64,000 nt of DNA from Poriferisulfidus sp963668445 (GCA_963668445.1 OY764335.1:496001-560000); one strand, 5' to 3'; positions 19,490 to 28,198 are shown, numbered from the stretch's first letter. The notes: a model not told the origin generated them from the sequence alone. A program made the numbers and translations.

Positions 19490-20395
19490 ATGTCCGATCG
19501 GCGTCTGAAAGCTTTTTATACTGTGGCTCGGCTGGCGAGTTTCACCAAGGCGGCCAAGGTGCTGCATTTGACGCAGCCGGCGGTTACATTTCAGGTTCGC
19601 CAGCTGGAGAGTTACTACAAAACGCGCCTGTTCGACCGCGCCCACAACCGCGTGACGCTGACGGAGTCCGGGCGTAAGGCGTTCGGCTATGCCGAGCAGA
19701 TCTTCGAGTTGTACAAGGATCTCGATCTTGAGATGAACCGGCTGTCCGGAGACATGAGCGGTCCGGTCACCATTGCGGCAAGCAACACCATCGCCGTGTA
19801 CATGCTGCCGCGCCTGCTACGCGAGTTTCGTGCCCAGCATCCGCAGATGGCGCTGCGCCTCAAAGTGTCGAATACCGAGGGCGCGGCCATGATGGTGGAG
19901 AACGGCATGGCGGATATGGGCATCGTCGAAGGCCCGGTGTTCAGCCGAGGCCTGCAGGTGGACGTCTGCAAGATGGACGAACTGGTCGCGATTGCCCCGC
20001 CGAGCCACCCGCTGCTGCGCGCCGCGTCCGTGCGCGTCGGGCAGGTGCTGCAGCATCCGTTCATCATGCGCGAGGAAGGCTCCGGCACGCGGGAAGTCAT
20101 CATTGAGTATTTGAAGAGCCGGCGCGTCAACTTGGAGCGCATGGACATCGTGATGGAGCTCGGCAGTTTGGAGGCCATCAAGGCGGCGGTGGAGTCCGGC
20201 ATGGGCGTGTCGATCCTGTCGCGGGGGACGATCCGCAAGGAACTTGATCTCAAGACGCTGGGCTGCGCCTCGCTGGCACCGGCGCTGAAGCGCAAGCTGT
20301 CGCTGGTCTGCATGCGGCGGCTCCCGCATCCGCCGGCGGCGACGGCGCTGATGGATTTCGCGCTCGATTTCTGCGCGGCTTCGGAGGCGGTGTAA
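19490..20395 (+). CDS. LysR-type transcriptional regulator
   Basis: This is a LysR-family regulator of about 301 residues. The N-terminal winged helix-turn-helix is typical (RLKAFYTVARLASFTKAAKVLHLTQPAVTFQVRQLESYYKTRLFDRAHNRVTLTESGRKAF), followed by a two-lobed effector-binding domain (GPVTIAASNTIAVYMLPRLLREF, then IVEGPVFSRGLQ). The overall look is that of the CysB/CbbR/YeiE branch, which often senses sulfur or carbon metabolites; the target cannot be told from sequence. ATG 19490 or 19481 may be the start. Its TAA shares bases with the ATG of the next gene (TAATG), so the permease downstream is translationally coupled to it. Confidence 0.88.
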   Translation: MSDRRLKAFYTVARLASFTKAAKVLHLTQPAVTFQVRQLESYYKTRLFDRAHNRVTLTESGRKAFGYAEQIFELYKDLDLEMNRLSGDMSGPVTIAASNTIAVYMLPRLLREFRAQHPQMALRLKVSNTEGAAMMVENGMADMGIVEGPVFSRGLQVDVCKMDELVAIAPPSHPLLRAASVRVGQVLQHPFIMREEGSGTREVIIEYLKSRRVNLERMDIVMELGSLEAIKAAVESGMGVSILSRGTIRKELDLKTLGCASLAPALKRKLSLVCMRRLPHPPAATALMDFALDFCAASEAV

Positions 20396-21447
20396 TGGGC
20401 AATCCCCTGCGCGACTGGTACCGGCGGAATTTCCAGGATCCGCAGACCGTCATTCTGCTGCTGCTGCTGGGCTTCGGGTTGGTGCTCGTGCTGCTGGCCG
20501 GCCGGCTTCTGGCGCCGTTGCTGCTCAGTGTGCTTCTGGCGTACATTCTGGAGGGGCTCATCCGCGCCTTGGAGTCGCGCTTGGCCCGGCTGCCGGCATT
20601 CCTAGCAGTGTATGCGCTGTTCGTGGCCGGCTTGGTGCTGTCCCTATTCCGGGTCGTGCCGCTGCTGTGGCAGCAGGTGTCGGACTTGGCGGGGCGCCTG
20701 CCGAGCATGATGACGGCCGTGCAGGACTGGGTCGAATCGCTGCCGCGGCTGTACCCGGAACTGATCAGCCCGATGCAGGCCGATCAGATTCTGCTGGCGA
20801 TCCGCGCCGAGGTGCTGAGTTTCGGCGAGCAGGTGATCCGGCTTTCGCTGGATCGGGCCGTCGATGTTCTGTCGGTGGTGGTGTATGTGATCGTGGTGCC
20901 GATTCTGGTGTTCTTCCTGCTCAAGGACAAGGGCCGCATTCTGGAGTGGGCGAAAGCCTATTTGCCGACGCCGCAGTCGCTGAGCGGCACGGTGTGGCAC
21001 GAGATGAACCTGAAGGTGTCCAGTTATTTGCGCGGCAAGCTGATTGAGATCGTGGTGGTGTGGGGCGTGACGTTCGTCGCGTTCGCGCTGCTGGGGCTGC
21101 AGTACGCGCTGCTGCTGTCGCTGCTGGTCGGCCTGTCGGTCGTGATTCCTTATGTGGGCGCGATCGTCGTGACGATCCCGATCGCGCTGGTCGGGCTGTT
21201 CCAATGGGGCTTGGAGGCGCAGTTCGCGTACCTGATGCTGGCCTATCTGGTGATCCAGTTCCTAGACGGCAATCTGCTGGTGCCGCTGCTGTTTTCCGAA
21301 GTGGTGGATTTGCATCCGGCTGCCATTTTGACGGCGATTCTGGTGTTCGGCGGCCTGTGGGGCGTATGGGGCGTGCTGTTCGCGATCCCGCTGGCTTCGC
21401 TGATCGACGTGGTCTTGCGCACTTGGCCGCGGCAGCAATCCGGCTGA
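20395..21447 (+). CDS. perM: AI-2E family (PerM-type) membrane permease
   Basis: This 350-residue inner-membrane protein belongs to the PerM/AI-2 exporter family, multi-pass proteins of uncertain substrate. Hydrophobic segments occur near residues 20-50, 60-85, 155-180 and through the C-terminal half (IVVVWGVTFVAFALLGLQYALLLSLLVGLSVVIPYVGAIVVTIPIA). The family hallmarks are the VIPYVGAIV stretch and the IQFLDGNLLVPLLFSEVVDLHPAAIL motif. It is coupled to the LysR gene by a TAATG junction, which suggests shared control. Confidence 0.88.
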   Translation: MGNPLRDWYRRNFQDPQTVILLLLLGFGLVLVLLAGRLLAPLLLSVLLAYILEGLIRALESRLARLPAFLAVYALFVAGLVLSLFRVVPLLWQQVSDLAGRLPSMMTAVQDWVESLPRLYPELISPMQADQILLAIRAEVLSFGEQVIRLSLDRAVDVLSVVVYVIVVPILVFFLLKDKGRILEWAKAYLPTPQSLSGTVWHEMNLKVSSYLRGKLIEIVVVWGVTFVAFALLGLQYALLLSLLVGLSVVIPYVGAIVVTIPIALVGLFQWGLEAQFAYLMLAYLVIQFLDGNLLVPLLFSEVVDLHPAAILTAILVFGGLWGVWGVLFAIPLASLIDVVLRTWPRQQSG

Positions 21448-21464
21448 AGCCGGTAGCGTGCGGG

Positions 21465-21947
21465 TCAGTCCTTCGGCAGGTCGGTAACGGCCTTGAGCAC
21501 TTCGCCGGCGTGCTCCGCCACTCGGACCTTGCGCCAGACGCGGCGCACGACGCCTTGCGCGTCGATCAGGAAAGTGCTGCGCTCGATGCCGCGCACCTTG
21601 CGTCCGTACATGTTCTTGAGTTTCATGACGCCGTAGCTTTGGCAGGCGACCTCGTCCGGGTCGGAGAGCAACGGGAACGGGAACTGGTGCTTGGCCTTGA
21701 AGTTCTCATGGGTTTTGACGGAATCGCGCGAAATGCCTAGAATCACGGCTCGGCGGCGGCGAAAGCGCGTGTGCAGGTTGCGGAAGTCCTGGCCTTCCGT
21801 GGTGCAGCCCGGGGTGTGGTCCTTGGGATAGAAGTACACGACGACCGGCCGGCCACGCAGTGCGGACAGGCGGACAGTGCTGCCGCCCGTGGCCGCCAAT
21901 TCAAAATCCGGCGCGGCGCTTCCTTCCGCGATTTCAGTCTGGCTCAT
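21465..21947 (-). CDS. bcp: Thioredoxin-dependent peroxiredoxin, Bcp/PrxQ type
   Basis: Bcp reduces hydrogen peroxide and organic peroxides. The 160-residue protein has the peroxidatic Cys48 in FYPKDHTPGCTTEG and the expected thioredoxin fold motifs. E. coli Bcp carries a second Cys five residues on as resolving Cys; here that position is Gln53, and the only other Cys visible is in DEVACQSYG near residue 102. It may therefore be a 1-Cys enzyme or use a different resolving Cys. It is divergent from dapA, as bcp and dapA are neighbours in many gammaproteobacteria. Confidence 0.92.
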   Translation of the reverse strand: MSQTEIAEGSAAPDFELAATGGSTVRLSALRGRPVVVYFYPKDHTPGCTTEGQDFRNLHTRFRRRRAVILGISRDSVKTHENFKAKHQFPFPLLSDPDEVACQSYGVMKLKNMYGRKVRGIERSTFLIDAQGVVRRVWRKVRVAEHAGEVLKAVTDLPKD

Positions 21948-22098
21948 GTCCGCATCCTCGCTGATTAATTAACATACCATAAACTGGATGGCGGCCTTCG
22001 AGCGGGGCGCGCGCCGCTGCCGCTGTCGTGCGCTGCGCCGGATGCGTCGGCGGGCGGTTTGTTAAACTTGCCTGCCGCAGATTGCGAATTTCCTGACA

Positions 22099-22983
22099 AT
22101 GCATCAGTTCCAAGGCAGCATGGTAGCCATGGCGACGCCCATGGCCGCTTCGGGGGCGGTGGATTATGCGGCGCTGGATGGTCTGGTGGAATTCCATCTG
22201 GAGCAGGGCAGCGATGCACTGGTGCCGGTCGGGACGACGGGGGAATCGGCCACGCTCAGCATGGACGAGCATCAGGAAGTGGTGCGCCGGGTGGTGGCGC
22301 ATGCGAGAGGGCGGGTGCCGGTGATTGCCGGGACGGGCGCGAATGCCACGGCGGAAGCGGTGGAGCTGACGCGCGGCGCCCGGGCGGCGGGCGCGGATGC
22401 TTGCCTGCTGGTGACGCCGTATTACAACAAGCCGACGCAAGAGGGGCTGTACCGGCATTACCGGACGATCGCGGAAGCCGTGCCGATTCCGCTGATTCTC
22501 TACAATGTTCCCAGTCGCACGGCGTGCGACTTGTTGCCGGAGACGGCGGCGCGCTTGGCCGGTCTGGATACGGTCGTCGGCATCAAGGAGGCGACGGGGG
22601 AGCAGGCGCGGATTCGGCGCCTGCGCAAGTTGTGCGGCGAAGCATTTAGCATAATAAGCGGCGACGATGCGACCGCTTTGGAGACGTTGATGAATGGAGG
22701 ATGCGGAGTGATCACGGTGACCGGGAACGTGGCGCCGAAGCTGATGCACGACATGTGCGGCGCGGTGCTGACGGGCGATGCCGGCGCAGCGAAGGCCTGC
22801 GATCGCAAGCTGGCGCTGCTGCACCGGGATTTGTTCGTCGAGTCCAACCCGATTCCAGTGAAGTGGTGCTTGGCGCAGATGGGCCTGATTCCGGACGGCA
22901 TCCGCCTGCCGCTGACACCCCTGTCGCCCGAGCATCACGAACGGTTGCGCACGGCGATGCGTGCGGCGGAAGTGCTGGCATGA
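22099..22983 (+). CDS. dapA: 4-hydroxy-tetrahydrodipicolinate synthase
   Basis: DapA condenses pyruvate with aspartate semialdehyde, the first committed step of lysine and diaminopimelate synthesis. The 294-residue TIM-barrel protein shows GTTGESATL, the catalytic Tyr in TPYYNKPTQEGLYRHY and the Schiff-base Lys in VVGIKEATG. Its stop shares bases with the bamC start (ATGA), giving the standard dapA-bamC pair. The lysA gene of the same pathway is about 27 kb away. Confidence 0.96.
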   Translation: MHQFQGSMVAMATPMAASGAVDYAALDGLVEFHLEQGSDALVPVGTTGESATLSMDEHQEVVRRVVAHARGRVPVIAGTGANATAEAVELTRGARAAGADACLLVTPYYNKPTQEGLYRHYRTIAEAVPIPLILYNVPSRTACDLLPETAARLAGLDTVVGIKEATGEQARIRRLRKLCGEAFSIISGDDATALETLMNGGCGVITVTGNVAPKLMHDMCGAVLTGDAGAAKACDRKLALLHRDLFVESNPIPVKWCLAQMGLIPDGIRLPLTPLSPEHHERLRTAMRAAEVLA

Positions 22984-24071
22984 AGCGGCGATTTTGGGTG
23001 CTCGGTCTCGCCCTGCCCTTGGCCGGCTGCGGCGATGAGCCTCTGACGATCGAGGAATTGGTGGGCGACGCGACGGAAGCGATCGAGACCGGCTGGTTCG
23101 AAGGCGAGCAGGAGTACGGCGCCAGCCAGTCTGTGGAGGCGCTCAAGGTGCCGCCGGAACTGAGTCTGCCGGACACCAGCCGGAGGCTGGTGATTCCGGA
23201 ACTGGGCGGCGTCAGCGCCAAGCAGAGCGGCCGCGGCCGTGCTGCCGTGCTGCCGGAGTTCGTGGCTATGAAAGTGCGGCGGGAGGGCGCGGTGCGCTGG
23301 CTGGAGGTCGGGTTGGACCCGGTCAGCTTGTGGCCGCATCTGCGCATGTTCCTGACGGAGCAGGGCTTTGAACTGATGCGCGAATTGCCGGCAGTGGGCG
23401 TGCTGGAGACGCGCTGGCGCGAACGCCAGAATGCCTTGCAGGCCGTGTCCGGGCAGGAGGCCGACCAGTACTATGCGGCGACCCGCGAGAAGTACCGCTT
23501 GCGTGTGGAGCGTGAGCCGAATGCATACACCAACGTGTTCGTGGCGCAGCAGGAGATGCAGGTGGCGGGCATCGATTCGAACCAGGTGGTGGTCTGGAAG
23601 CCGGGTCCGCCGAATCTGGAACGGGAAGCGGAAATGCTGGTACGGCTGATGGAGCATTTGGGGGCGACGCGCTTGGAAGGCGTTGCCACGCTGGAAGAGG
23701 AAGAGGCGGTGGAGGCGGTCGCGCTGGATCTGCAGTACATCGGCGGCGTGCCGGTGCTGCTGGTGGATGACGACTACAGCAGCGTGTGGCGGCAGACCGG
23801 AGTGGCGCTCGAACGTTCAGGCCTCGCCATTGCCGATGCGGACCGGGAGCAGGGCACGTACGTCATCCGCTACCGGGGCCGGGCGGCGGCGGGAAAGGAT
23901 CTGCTGCTGGAAGTGCATCTGCTGGCGCGCGGGGATCGCGTGACGCTGGTGACGGTGCATTACCACGATTCGGATGATGCGCTGCCCAAGCAGTTGACGC
24001 GCGAGGTGCTGCGTCATGTTGTGGCCGCGTACGCGCTGACGGCGCGCACGGCGCAAGCCGAGGAAGATTGA
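22980..24071 (+). CDS. bamC: Outer-membrane assembly lipoprotein BamC
   Basis: BamC (NlpB) is an accessory lipoprotein of the BAM complex. The 363-residue protein starts with a lipoprotein signal ending LPLAG-C (Cys17), a long unstructured region with the conserved ALKVPPELSLPDTSRRLVIPE segment that binds BamD, and two helix-grip domains (about residues 100-190 and 240-355). The start overlaps the dapA stop by four bases. Sequence conservation in this family is low, so the lipobox, the PPELSLP segment and the dapA neighbour carry the call. Confidence 0.9.
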   Translation: MKRRFWVLGLALPLAGCGDEPLTIEELVGDATEAIETGWFEGEQEYGASQSVEALKVPPELSLPDTSRRLVIPELGGVSAKQSGRGRAAVLPEFVAMKVRREGAVRWLEVGLDPVSLWPHLRMFLTEQGFELMRELPAVGVLETRWRERQNALQAVSGQEADQYYAATREKYRLRVEREPNAYTNVFVAQQEMQVAGIDSNQVVVWKPGPPNLEREAEMLVRLMEHLGATRLEGVATLEEEEAVEAVALDLQYIGGVPVLLVDDDYSSVWRQTGVALERSGLAIADADREQGTYVIRYRGRAAAGKDLLLEVHLLARGDRVTLVTVHYHDSDDALPKQLTREVLRHVVAAYALTARTAQAEED

Positions 24072-24087
24072 ATCCGGCCGCGGGGCG

Positions 24088-24984
24088 TTATTCGACGCGG
24101 TCTTGCGTCATGGTGGCGGACTGCATCCGCGACATGGCCAAATAGGTGATGTTGCCTTTCCGGGAGAGGACGCTGCGCGATTTGTCCTTTTCGATGCAGG
24201 CGTATGCGGAGTGGTTGTGGATGGATTCGAAATTTTCCGATTCCACCTTGTAGGCGCGGACCCGGTCGTCCGCATTCAATTGCACGGCGATGTCGCGCAC
24301 CATGTCTTCCACGAACTTGGGGTTGTCGTAGGCGCGTTCGGTGACGAATTTCTCGTCCGGCCGCTTGAGCAGGCCGTATAAGGCGCATGAGGCTTGGCTT
24401 TCCGCCATCTCGATCAGCTCTTCGATCCAGATCGGTTGCGTCATGGTGATGCCGAGCGTGATGTGCGAACGCTGGTTGTGGGCGCCGTAATCCGAAATGT
24501 TCTTGGAGCAGGGGCACAGGCTGGTGACCGGAATGGTGACGGTGGCGGTCAGGCGCGTCGCGCCGTGGCGGAATTGGCCAAGCAGGCGCACCTGATAGTC
24601 CAGATAGCTGCGCACGCCGGATACCGGGGCGGCCTTGTTGATGAAGAAAGGGAAGGCGACATCGATCAGGCCCTGCTCCGCGTCCAGCCGCGCGGTCATA
24701 TCCTGAAGCAGGGTATGGAAGTTGCTGAGGGAGACGGGCTGCCGGCGGTCTTGCAAGACATGCACGAAGCGCGACATATGGGTGCCTTTGACGTCTGGAG
24801 GCAGGTTGACCGTCATGGTCAGGCGTGCGACGGTCGCCTGTGGCGTGCCGCTGCGGTCGACGAACTCGAGGGGATGCAGGATGTCCTTGATGCCGACCTG
24901 ATTGATCGGAATGGCGCGGGTGTCGGCCAGACTCTGCTCGTCGTGCAGCGGGTCGTCTGGAAGGGCGGGCTTGGGCTGGGCCAT
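24088..24984 (-). CDS. folE2: GTP cyclohydrolase FolE2 (type IB)
   Basis: FolE2 converts GTP to dihydroneopterin triphosphate, the entry to folate and other pterins. The 298-residue protein shows family motifs: INQVGIKDILHPLEF, PPDVKGTHMSRFV, the VTSLCPCSKNISDYGAHNQRSH active-site region with the catalytic Cys, and ENFESIHNHSAYA. The type IB enzyme is often favoured under zinc limitation since it accepts other metals. Tetrahydromethanopterin synthesis also starts from this product, which may matter given the C1 operon downstream; that link is inference. Confidence 0.95.
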   Translation of the reverse strand: MAQPKPALPDDPLHDEQSLADTRAIPINQVGIKDILHPLEFVDRSGTPQATVARLTMTVNLPPDVKGTHMSRFVHVLQDRRQPVSLSNFHTLLQDMTARLDAEQGLIDVAFPFFINKAAPVSGVRSYLDYQVRLLGQFRHGATRLTATVTIPVTSLCPCSKNISDYGAHNQRSHITLGITMTQPIWIEELIEMAESQASCALYGLLKRPDEKFVTERAYDNPKFVEDMVRDIAVQLNADDRVRAYKVESENFESIHNHSAYACIEKDKSRSVLSRKGNITYLAMSRMQSATMTQDRVE

Positions 24985-25085
24985 GGCGGTGCGTTGCTCC
25001 TTGGGCGGGTGCGCCTGAACTGGAGATTATACTGGTTGTTCGGAGAGCATCCCCGATCCCGCCAGACTTCCCCCCGTATCGCCGC

Positions 25086-25958
25086 ATGTCCCGCTGGACC
25101 GCCGAACCGTCGACCTTGTATGTGGTGGCTACGCCCATCGGCAATCTCGACGACCTGAGCGCACGGGCCGTCGCCGTGCTGAAGACCGTGGACTGGGTGG
25201 CGGCGGAGGATACCCGGCAGACGCGCAAGCTGATGGCGCACTTGGGTGCTTTCGCCCGTCTGCACTGCTTGCATCGCGGCAATGAGGCTGCCGCCGTGGC
25301 GCCGCTGCTCGCTTCGCTGCAGGACGGCGCTTCGGGTGCCTTGGTGTCGGATGCGGGCACGCCGCTGATTAGCGACCCGGGCCGTAGGCTGGTCGCCGCC
25401 GTGCAGATGGCGGGCGTGCCGGTATCGCCGCTGCCGGGGCCGTCGGCCGTGGCGGCGGCCCTGTCTGTGGCCGGATTGGAGGCGGCGCGGTTCGTCTTCG
25501 AGGGGTTTCTACCGGCCCGGGCGCCTGCCCGGCGGCGGCGCTTGGCGGAACTGGCGCAGGAGCCGCGCACATGGGTGGCGTACGAAGCACCGCACCGGAT
25601 TCGGGGCATGATGCGCGATGTGCAGGAGTTGCTGGACGCGGACCGCACCGTGGCGTGGATGCGGGAATTGACCAAGCGGCATGAACAGGTATGGCGCGGG
25701 CGCCTCGGCGACGTGCAGATCGAGCAGCTGCCCGAACGCGGGGAATACGTCGTGGCAGTGGACGGGGCGCCGGCGATGGAGGTGGTTGCAGCGGAGGCTC
25801 TGGATGCGTTTCTCAAGCCGGTTCTGGCGGCCGGCGTAGGCATGGGTGCAGCGGCCGGGCTGGCGCGCGACTGCTTGGGCGCATCCCGCAAAGCGGCCTA
25901 TGCGCGGGCGCTGGAGTTGGCGGGCGAACCGGCAGGACGGGATGCCGACAGGGTATGA
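25086..25958 (+). CDS. rsmI: 16S rRNA 2'-O-ribose C1402 methyltransferase
   Basis: RsmI methylates C1402 of 16S rRNA with S-adenosylmethionine in the decoding centre. The 290-residue protein starts TLYVVATPIGNLDDLSARAVAVL and shows AEDTRQTRKLMAHLG, the SDAGTPLISDPGRRLV glycine-rich SAM site and PLPGPSAVAAALSVAG, all typical of this tetrapyrrole-methylase-fold family. Its stop codon lies inside the -10 of the RNase P RNA gene that follows. A TATACT -10 candidate stands at 25028-25033 in the divergent spacer with folE2. Confidence 0.95.
   Translation: MSRWTAEPSTLYVVATPIGNLDDLSARAVAVLKTVDWVAAEDTRQTRKLMAHLGAFARLHCLHRGNEAAAVAPLLASLQDGASGALVSDAGTPLISDPGRRLVAAVQMAGVPVSPLPGPSAVAAALSVAGLEAARFVFEGFLPARAPARRRRLAELAQEPRTWVAYEAPHRIRGMMRDVQELLDADRTVAWMRELTKRHEQVWRGRLGDVQIEQLPERGEYVVAVDGAPAMEVVAAEALDAFLKPVLAAGVGMGAAAGLARDCLGASRKAAYARALELAGEPAGRDADRV
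25953..25958 (+). promoter_or_regulatory. -10 element of rnpB
   Basis: TATGAT at 25953-25958 lies 7-8 bases before the deduced 5' end of RNase P RNA and overlaps the rsmI stop codon. A -35 was not convincing. Confidence 0.4.
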
Positions 25959-25965
25959 TGGGGAC

Positions 25966-26303
25966 GGAAGCGGGCCGGGCAGCCGCTGCTTGACCGCAGA
26001 GGAAAGTCCGGGCTCCATAGGGCGGGATGCCAGGTAACGCCTGGGGGGCGCAAGCCTACGGCCAGTGCCACAGAAAACATACCGCCGGGCTGCGGCCCGG
26101 TAAGGGTGAAAAGGTGCGGTAAGAGCGCACCGCGCGGCTGGCAACAGCTGCGGCAGGGTAAACCCCATCCGGAGCAAGACCCAATAGGGGAGCAAGCATG
26201 TGGCCCCGCATGGCTCCCGGGTAGGTCGCTTGAGCGAAGCGGCGACGTTTCGCCCAGATGAATGGCTGTCCTCGACAGAACCCGGCTTACAGGCCCGCTT
26301 CCC
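25966..26303 (+). ncRNA. rnpB: RNase P RNA (class A)
   Basis: RnpB is the catalytic RNA that matures tRNA 5' ends. The stretch contains the invariant segments of bacterial type A RNase P RNA: GAGGAAAGTCCGGGCTCCAT (P4 5' side and flanks), GCCAGGTAACGCCTGGGGGG, the GGGTGAAAAGGTGCGGTAAG element with AGAGCGCACCGCGCGGCTGG, GGTAAACCCCATCCGGAGCA, and the 3' part with GACAGAACCCGGCTTA. The outermost helix P1 is formed by GAAGCGGGCC (25967) and GGCCCGCTTC (26292). At about 338 bases it is shorter than E. coli (377), mainly because the P3 region is reduced. It follows rsmI, a common place for rnpB in proteobacteria. Confidence 0.97.
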
Positions 26304-26381
26304 TTCATCAGGGGCGGCATCCCGCCTGCTGCGCGATGGCCGCCGCGTCATGGGCAGAACGGACGGTATGTGGCCTAAGGT

Positions 26382-26387
26382 ATAATC
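26382..26387 (+). promoter_or_regulatory. -10 element of the fwd operon
   Basis: A perfect TATAAT at 26382-26387 lies about 36-51 bases before the possible fwdD start codons and after the end of rnpB. The -35 position (AACGGA) is poor, so an activator may be needed if this is the true promoter. Confidence 0.4.
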
Positions 26388-26422
26388 TGCCGCACCGAAG
26401 GAACTTGCTGCGGGATGTAGCG

Positions 26423-26779
26423 GTGGCAGCCGAGCAAATGATGTTGATTCCGGGACGGTCCAGCAAGCAGGGCACGTCCCTGAATGCTGGGAAACTCAAG
26501 GAGGAGTACCAGACCGTCACGTCGACGATCGAGTTGAACGAGAGCGCCATGCGCCGGTTGGGCCTGAGCGCGGGCGACCCGGTGCGTCTGTCCTGCGAGA
26601 CCGGCCAGGTGGACGTGGTGTGCGGCAAGCCGCGCAAGGACGAGGATCTGCCGGATGGGATGGCGTTCATCCCTTACGGGCCGGCCTCCAGCGAGTTGAT
26701 GGAAAGCGACACCGCCGGTTCGGGCATGCCCATGTCCAAGCAAATGATGGTGCATGTGGAGCCGTTGACCGGCGACTGA
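26423..26779 (+). CDS. fwdD: FwdD-type molybdopterin dinucleotide-binding subunit of formylmethanofuran dehydrogenase
   Basis: This ~118-residue protein matches subunit D of formylmethanofuran dehydrogenase, which helps bind the Mo/W bis-pyranopterin cofactor. Family features in order are LIPGRSSKQGTSLNAGKL, the double-psi barrel segment LNESAMRRLGLSAGDPVRLSCETGQVDV, and LPDGMAFIPYGPASSELMESDTAGSGMPMSK, which corresponds to the PEGMIYIPMGPW...TGMP stretch of archaeal FwdD. The methylotroph Fhc complex is known to lack this subunit, so its presence first in the operon is notable. GTG 26423 or ATG 26438 may be the start; neither has a strong ribosome site. It is 35 bases upstream of fwdB. Confidence 0.88.
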   Translation: MAAEQMMLIPGRSSKQGTSLNAGKLKEEYQTVTSTIELNESAMRRLGLSAGDPVRLSCETGQVDVVCGKPRKDEDLPDGMAFIPYGPASSELMESDTAGSGMPMSKQMMVHVEPLTGD

Positions 26780-26814
26780 ATGCCGCTCCCGCACCCTTGA
26801 CCCGAGATTCGCCC

Positions 26815-28173
26815 ATGACCGACAAAGCGACCCTTTCATCCGCTTCAGAGACGCCCAACATCCGCATCGTCGAGGATGCGACCTGCACCTTTTGCGGGTG
26901 CGTGTGCGACGACATGGATCTGACCGTCGATCTGGACGCGAAACGCATCATCAAGGCCAAGAACGCATGCGTGCTGGGCCGCGCCTGGTTCCTGCAGCAC
27001 GGCATCGAAGACCACCCGGCGGCTCTGGTCGATGGCCGCGAAGCCCCGCTGGAGGATGCCATGGACGAAGCGGCGGGCATCCTGTACGACGCCAAGTTTC
27101 CGATCACCTACGGCCTGAGCGATTCGCCGTGCGAAGCGCAACGGGTCGCGGTGGCGATCAATGATCTGGTGCGCGGCAACATCGATACGACCACTTCGGT
27201 GTGCCACGGCCCGTCCGGCATCGCCTTCCAGGGCGTGGGCGAGAGCACGGCGACGCTCGGCGAAGTCCGCAACCGCGCGGATCTGGTCATCTACTGGGGC
27301 GGCAACCCGGCGGAATCGCATCCGCGGCACTTCACGCGCTATGCGGTCACGCCGAAGGGCCGGTATATCCCGAACGGGCGCAAGGACCGGTACGTGGTGC
27401 TGGTGGACGTACGCAAGACGCCGAGCGCTCCGGTGGCCAACCAATTCATCCTAGTCAAGCCGGGCCGCGATTTCGAATTGCTTTGGACGCTGCGGGCGCT
27501 GGTGCGCGGGCGGCGCGTGCACGGCGACGTCGAGCAGGTGACGGGCGTGTCCCGCGAAGTCTTGGACGAACTGGTTGAGCGCATGAAGAACTGCAACTAC
27601 GGCGTGTTGTTCTTTGGCATGGGCCTGACCATGACGCGCGGGCGCCATTTCAATTCGGGCGCCTTGCTGGCGCTGGCGACCGACCTCAACAAGCATACGC
27701 ATTTCGTGGCTAAGCCAGTGCGCGGCCATGGCAACGTGACCGGTGCCGACAACGTGGTGTCGTGGCAGACGGGCTATCCGTTCGGCGTCAACTTCCACCG
27801 CGGCTATCCGCGCTTTAATCCGGGCGAATTCACGACCGTGGACTTGCTGGCGCGCGGCGACGCCGATGCGGCCTTGATGATTGCGACCGACCCGGCATCC
27901 AACTTTCCGAAGCGGGCCATCGAGCATTTGAAGAAGATCCCACTGATTACGCTGGACGCCAAGCCGACCTACACCACTCGGCAGGCCAAGGTCGCCTTCA
28001 TGGTGGCCACCTACGGCATCAATACCGGCGGCACCGTGTACCGCATGGACGACGTGCCGATCACCTTGCGCCCGGCCTTCGAGTCACCGTTCCCGACCGA
28101 CGAACAGGTTCTGACCGGCATCCTTGAGCGCCTGAGGAAGCTCAAGGCGGCCGAACGCAAAAAGGCGGCCTAG
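26815..28173 (+). CDS. fwdB: Formylmethanofuran dehydrogenase subunit B with intact FeS and Mo/W site residues
   Basis: FwdB is the catalytic molybdopterin oxidoreductase subunit that interconverts formate and CO2 inside the formylmethanofuran dehydrogenase complex. The 452-residue protein has the N-terminal [4Fe-4S] cysteines in CTFCGCVCDD (Cys24, 27, 31) plus Cys52 in NACVLGR, and SVCHGPSG at Cys130-His131, the place of the metal-ligating Cys118 and His119 of the Methanothermobacter wolfeii enzyme. Further matches are LGEVRNRADLVIYWGGNPAESHPRH, YGVLFFGMGLTMTRGRH and RGHGNVTGADNVVSWQTGYP. The methylotroph FhcB is known to be shorter and to lack these ligands, so this protein looks like a real dehydrogenase subunit. 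Activity is inferred, not shown. Confidence 0.93.
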   Translation: MTDKATLSSASETPNIRIVEDATCTFCGCVCDDMDLTVDLDAKRIIKAKNACVLGRAWFLQHGIEDHPAALVDGREAPLEDAMDEAAGILYDAKFPITYGLSDSPCEAQRVAVAINDLVRGNIDTTTSVCHGPSGIAFQGVGESTATLGEVRNRADLVIYWGGNPAESHPRHFTRYAVTPKGRYIPNGRKDRYVVLVDVRKTPSAPVANQFILVKPGRDFELLWTLRALVRGRRVHGDVEQVTGVSREVLDELVERMKNCNYGVLFFGMGLTMTRGRHFNSGALLALATDLNKHTHFVAKPVRGHGNVTGADNVVSWQTGYPFGVNFHRGYPRFNPGEFTTVDLLARGDADAALMIATDPASNFPKRAIEHLKKIPLITLDAKPTYTTRQAKVAFMVATYGINTGGTVYRMDDVPITLRPAFESPFPTDEQVLTGILERLRKLKAAERKKAA

Positions 28174-28198
28174 AGCCCGCCGTGCCTATTCTTGGCTG

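Noticed and set aside
26815..28173. FwdB as an ordinary methylotroph FhcB (cofactor-free hydrolase subunit)
   Set aside because: The FeS cysteines and the Cys-His pair of the metal site are kept and a FwdD gene is present, which does not fit the known FhcB type.
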